From assembly GCF_014201195.1 (NCBI RefSeq), contig NZ_JACHDS010000001.1:4588001-4652000 (forward strand): a stretch of DNA of 64,000 nucleotides. Direction: 5' to 3'. This document shows positions 63,231 to 64,000 of the stretch, in pieces. The notes beneath the pieces were generated by a model that saw nothing but the letters and a program-made list of their open reading frames with translations, did not search any database and was not told the origin of the DNA. The stretch comes from Nocardiopsis mwathae (GTDB lineage: Bacteria > Actinomycetota > Actinomycetes > Streptosporangiales > Streptosporangiaceae). The position numbers were made by a program, and so were the translations under genes. How positions within the stretch are numbered: position 1 is the first letter of the stretch; each line of letters begins with the position of its first letter.

Positions 63231-63736
63231 GTGGCCAGTTGATTATCTAGCTAAATCATACGTTGGGCAGGTACTGGACCTCCATAGCAAGCGCTTCTCT
63301 AGAATTGTCCAGCCGTTCGCGACGTTCCTCGGCGGGGGTTCCATGCCGGTTGCGACATGGGCAACCTTGTCGCAACCGGCTTCGGAGCGGAATACAAGGC
63401 AATCGTGGAACCATCCTCGTTTTATCGAGAATCAATAGAACGACGCTGATGTTCCATTTCTCACATGGTGACCAGTGCGCTACTGCGGGGAATCGCCCGT
63501 AGGATAAATCGGTGCTTGGGAGGTCTGCGCGGAAGATTGGAGTGTTTTCACTCCGCTCCGCTGCGCTCTCGGTGCGTTGCTCGCCGACTCTCCAGGGAGC
63601 GTTCCGAGGAATCCGGACCGCAAAATCGGTTTCTCGGTCCTCGGTTCGCTCATCTCCTTCGCCCCGACTCGAAGATGAACTCGCAGGTCAGCGACCTCGT
63701 CGCTGATCAGCCCGAAGTCGTGGCCCAGGTCGGGAT
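63231..63736. other. Island end and degraded DNA
   Basis: No intact gene. After the propeller gene the sequence returns to higher GC. A perfect hairpin sits at 63345-63380; beyond it the open frames have no start signals or family resemblance. Confidence 0.5.
63345..63380 (+). terminator. Hairpin terminator after the A/T-rich island
   Basis: Perfect 13-bp stem GCCGGTTGCGACA / TGTCGCAACCGGC, 10-nt loop, 115 bases after the propeller gene stop. Confidence 0.65.
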
Positions 63737-63979
63737 TCAGTTGCCCTCGTCGTACACATCGGTGCGTTCCCAGGCGATCTTGCTGGGGCTGACACGCGCC
63801 GTGACGAAGACGCCGGATCCGAGCGCCGACTCGTTGAAGATCTTCATCCTGTGAGGGCGGAACCGATAGAAGCGGTAGGCGCTCAGCGCCGACTCGCTGA
63901 AGTCGGGGAACCGCTCCACATACGCCGTCGCCGCCTCACCGGCGGGGGTGGGCGCCAACTCGTGGGCAGCTCCGAAGAG
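63737..63979 (-). pseudogene. C-terminal remnant of a pyridoxamine-5'-phosphate-oxidase-like flavoprotein
   Basis: About 80 codons: FGAAHELAPTPAGEAAT, then YRFYRFRPHRMKIFNESALGSGVFVTARV and a stop after TDVYDEGN. This is the end of an FMN-binding split-barrel (PNPOx-like) protein, where the strand FRPHRMKIF and the following GxxxFVTARV are characteristic. An in-frame TAA at 63980-63982 closes the frame upstream, and only a TTG is available as start. A frameshift or truncation is the simplest reading, though the N-terminus lies at the window edge and cannot be checked. Confidence 0.5.
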
Positions 63980-64000
63980 TTAGAGGCCGCAGTCGGACTG

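Noticed and set aside
63263-63502. 79-codon frame after the propeller gene
   Set aside because: Runs across the terminator hairpin and lacks a start signal.

Overview
High-GC actinobacterial chromosome segment, most like the Nocardiopsaceae (Nocardiopsis/Streptomonospora type). Pointers are GTG/TTG starts, dense GC codons, an HspR-controlled dnaK-grpE-dnaJ-hspR cluster with clpB directly downstream, a methylmalonyl-CoA mutase operon, WXG100/type VII secretion genes, a FilP/Scy-like coiled-coil protein and small actinobacterial DUF proteins. The family assignment is inference from gene content. I saw no rRNA, tRNA or CRISPR array.

Layout. 1-4895: minus-strand mutA-mutB-meaB operon with ATGA overlaps; meaB runs off the left edge. 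5027-11436: beta-propeller lipoprotein, YigZ/IMPACT protein, Cys-rich HTH regulator with a DUF3291 protein, SOD-like lipoprotein, accessory YidC with a DUF6412-like partner, and a small secreted-looking protein. 11792-14753: NlpC/P60 peptidase, a long gene-free stretch, then an IS1380-type insertion sequence. 14763-16935: OmpR-type two-component system. 17126-20413: sugar kinase and N-acyl-D-amino-acid deacylase divergent from ridA. 20458-24179: second NlpC/P60 protein, TetR with a divergent DHA2 efflux pump and an operator fitted between -35 and -10, and a GNAT. 24371-29274: DivIVA-type coiled-coil protein, gamma-carbonic-anhydrase-like protein, a small helical protein, and an EtfD-like membrane Fe-S oxidoreductase. 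29620-36860: chaperone cluster with a HAIR operator. 36912-38181: lower-GC two-gene unit whose PIN-nuclease gene carries an in-frame stop. 38804-46882: membrane OB-fold protein, flotillin and a 1720-residue AAA+ ATPase. 47032-52668: acyl-CoA dehydrogenase behind a long palindrome, small membrane protein, GntR-MFS pair and PrsW-like protease. 53318-58007: unknown protein, a receptor-like kinase lacking the catalytic Asp, a membrane protein and two WXG100 proteins. 58370-63230: visibly AT-richer three-gene island (EspC-like protein, 861-residue putative type VII-associated protein, membrane-anchored propeller), ended by a hairpin and followed by a pyridoxamine-oxidase remnant.

How it fits together. 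MutAB/MeaB, the acyl-CoA dehydrogenase and EtfD are pieces of fatty-acid and propionyl-CoA catabolism: the dehydrogenase reduces ETF, EtfD would pass electrons to menaquinone, and the mutase feeds methylmalonyl-CoA to succinyl-CoA. The chaperone genes form one heat-shock unit. The flotillin/AAA+ set looks like a membrane-stress machine of unknown output. The Esx genes, kinase and AT-rich island look like a type VII secretion substrate locus without its core ATPase in view. Two long inverted repeats (34091-34166 and 53997-54064) share a core and may be one repeat family.
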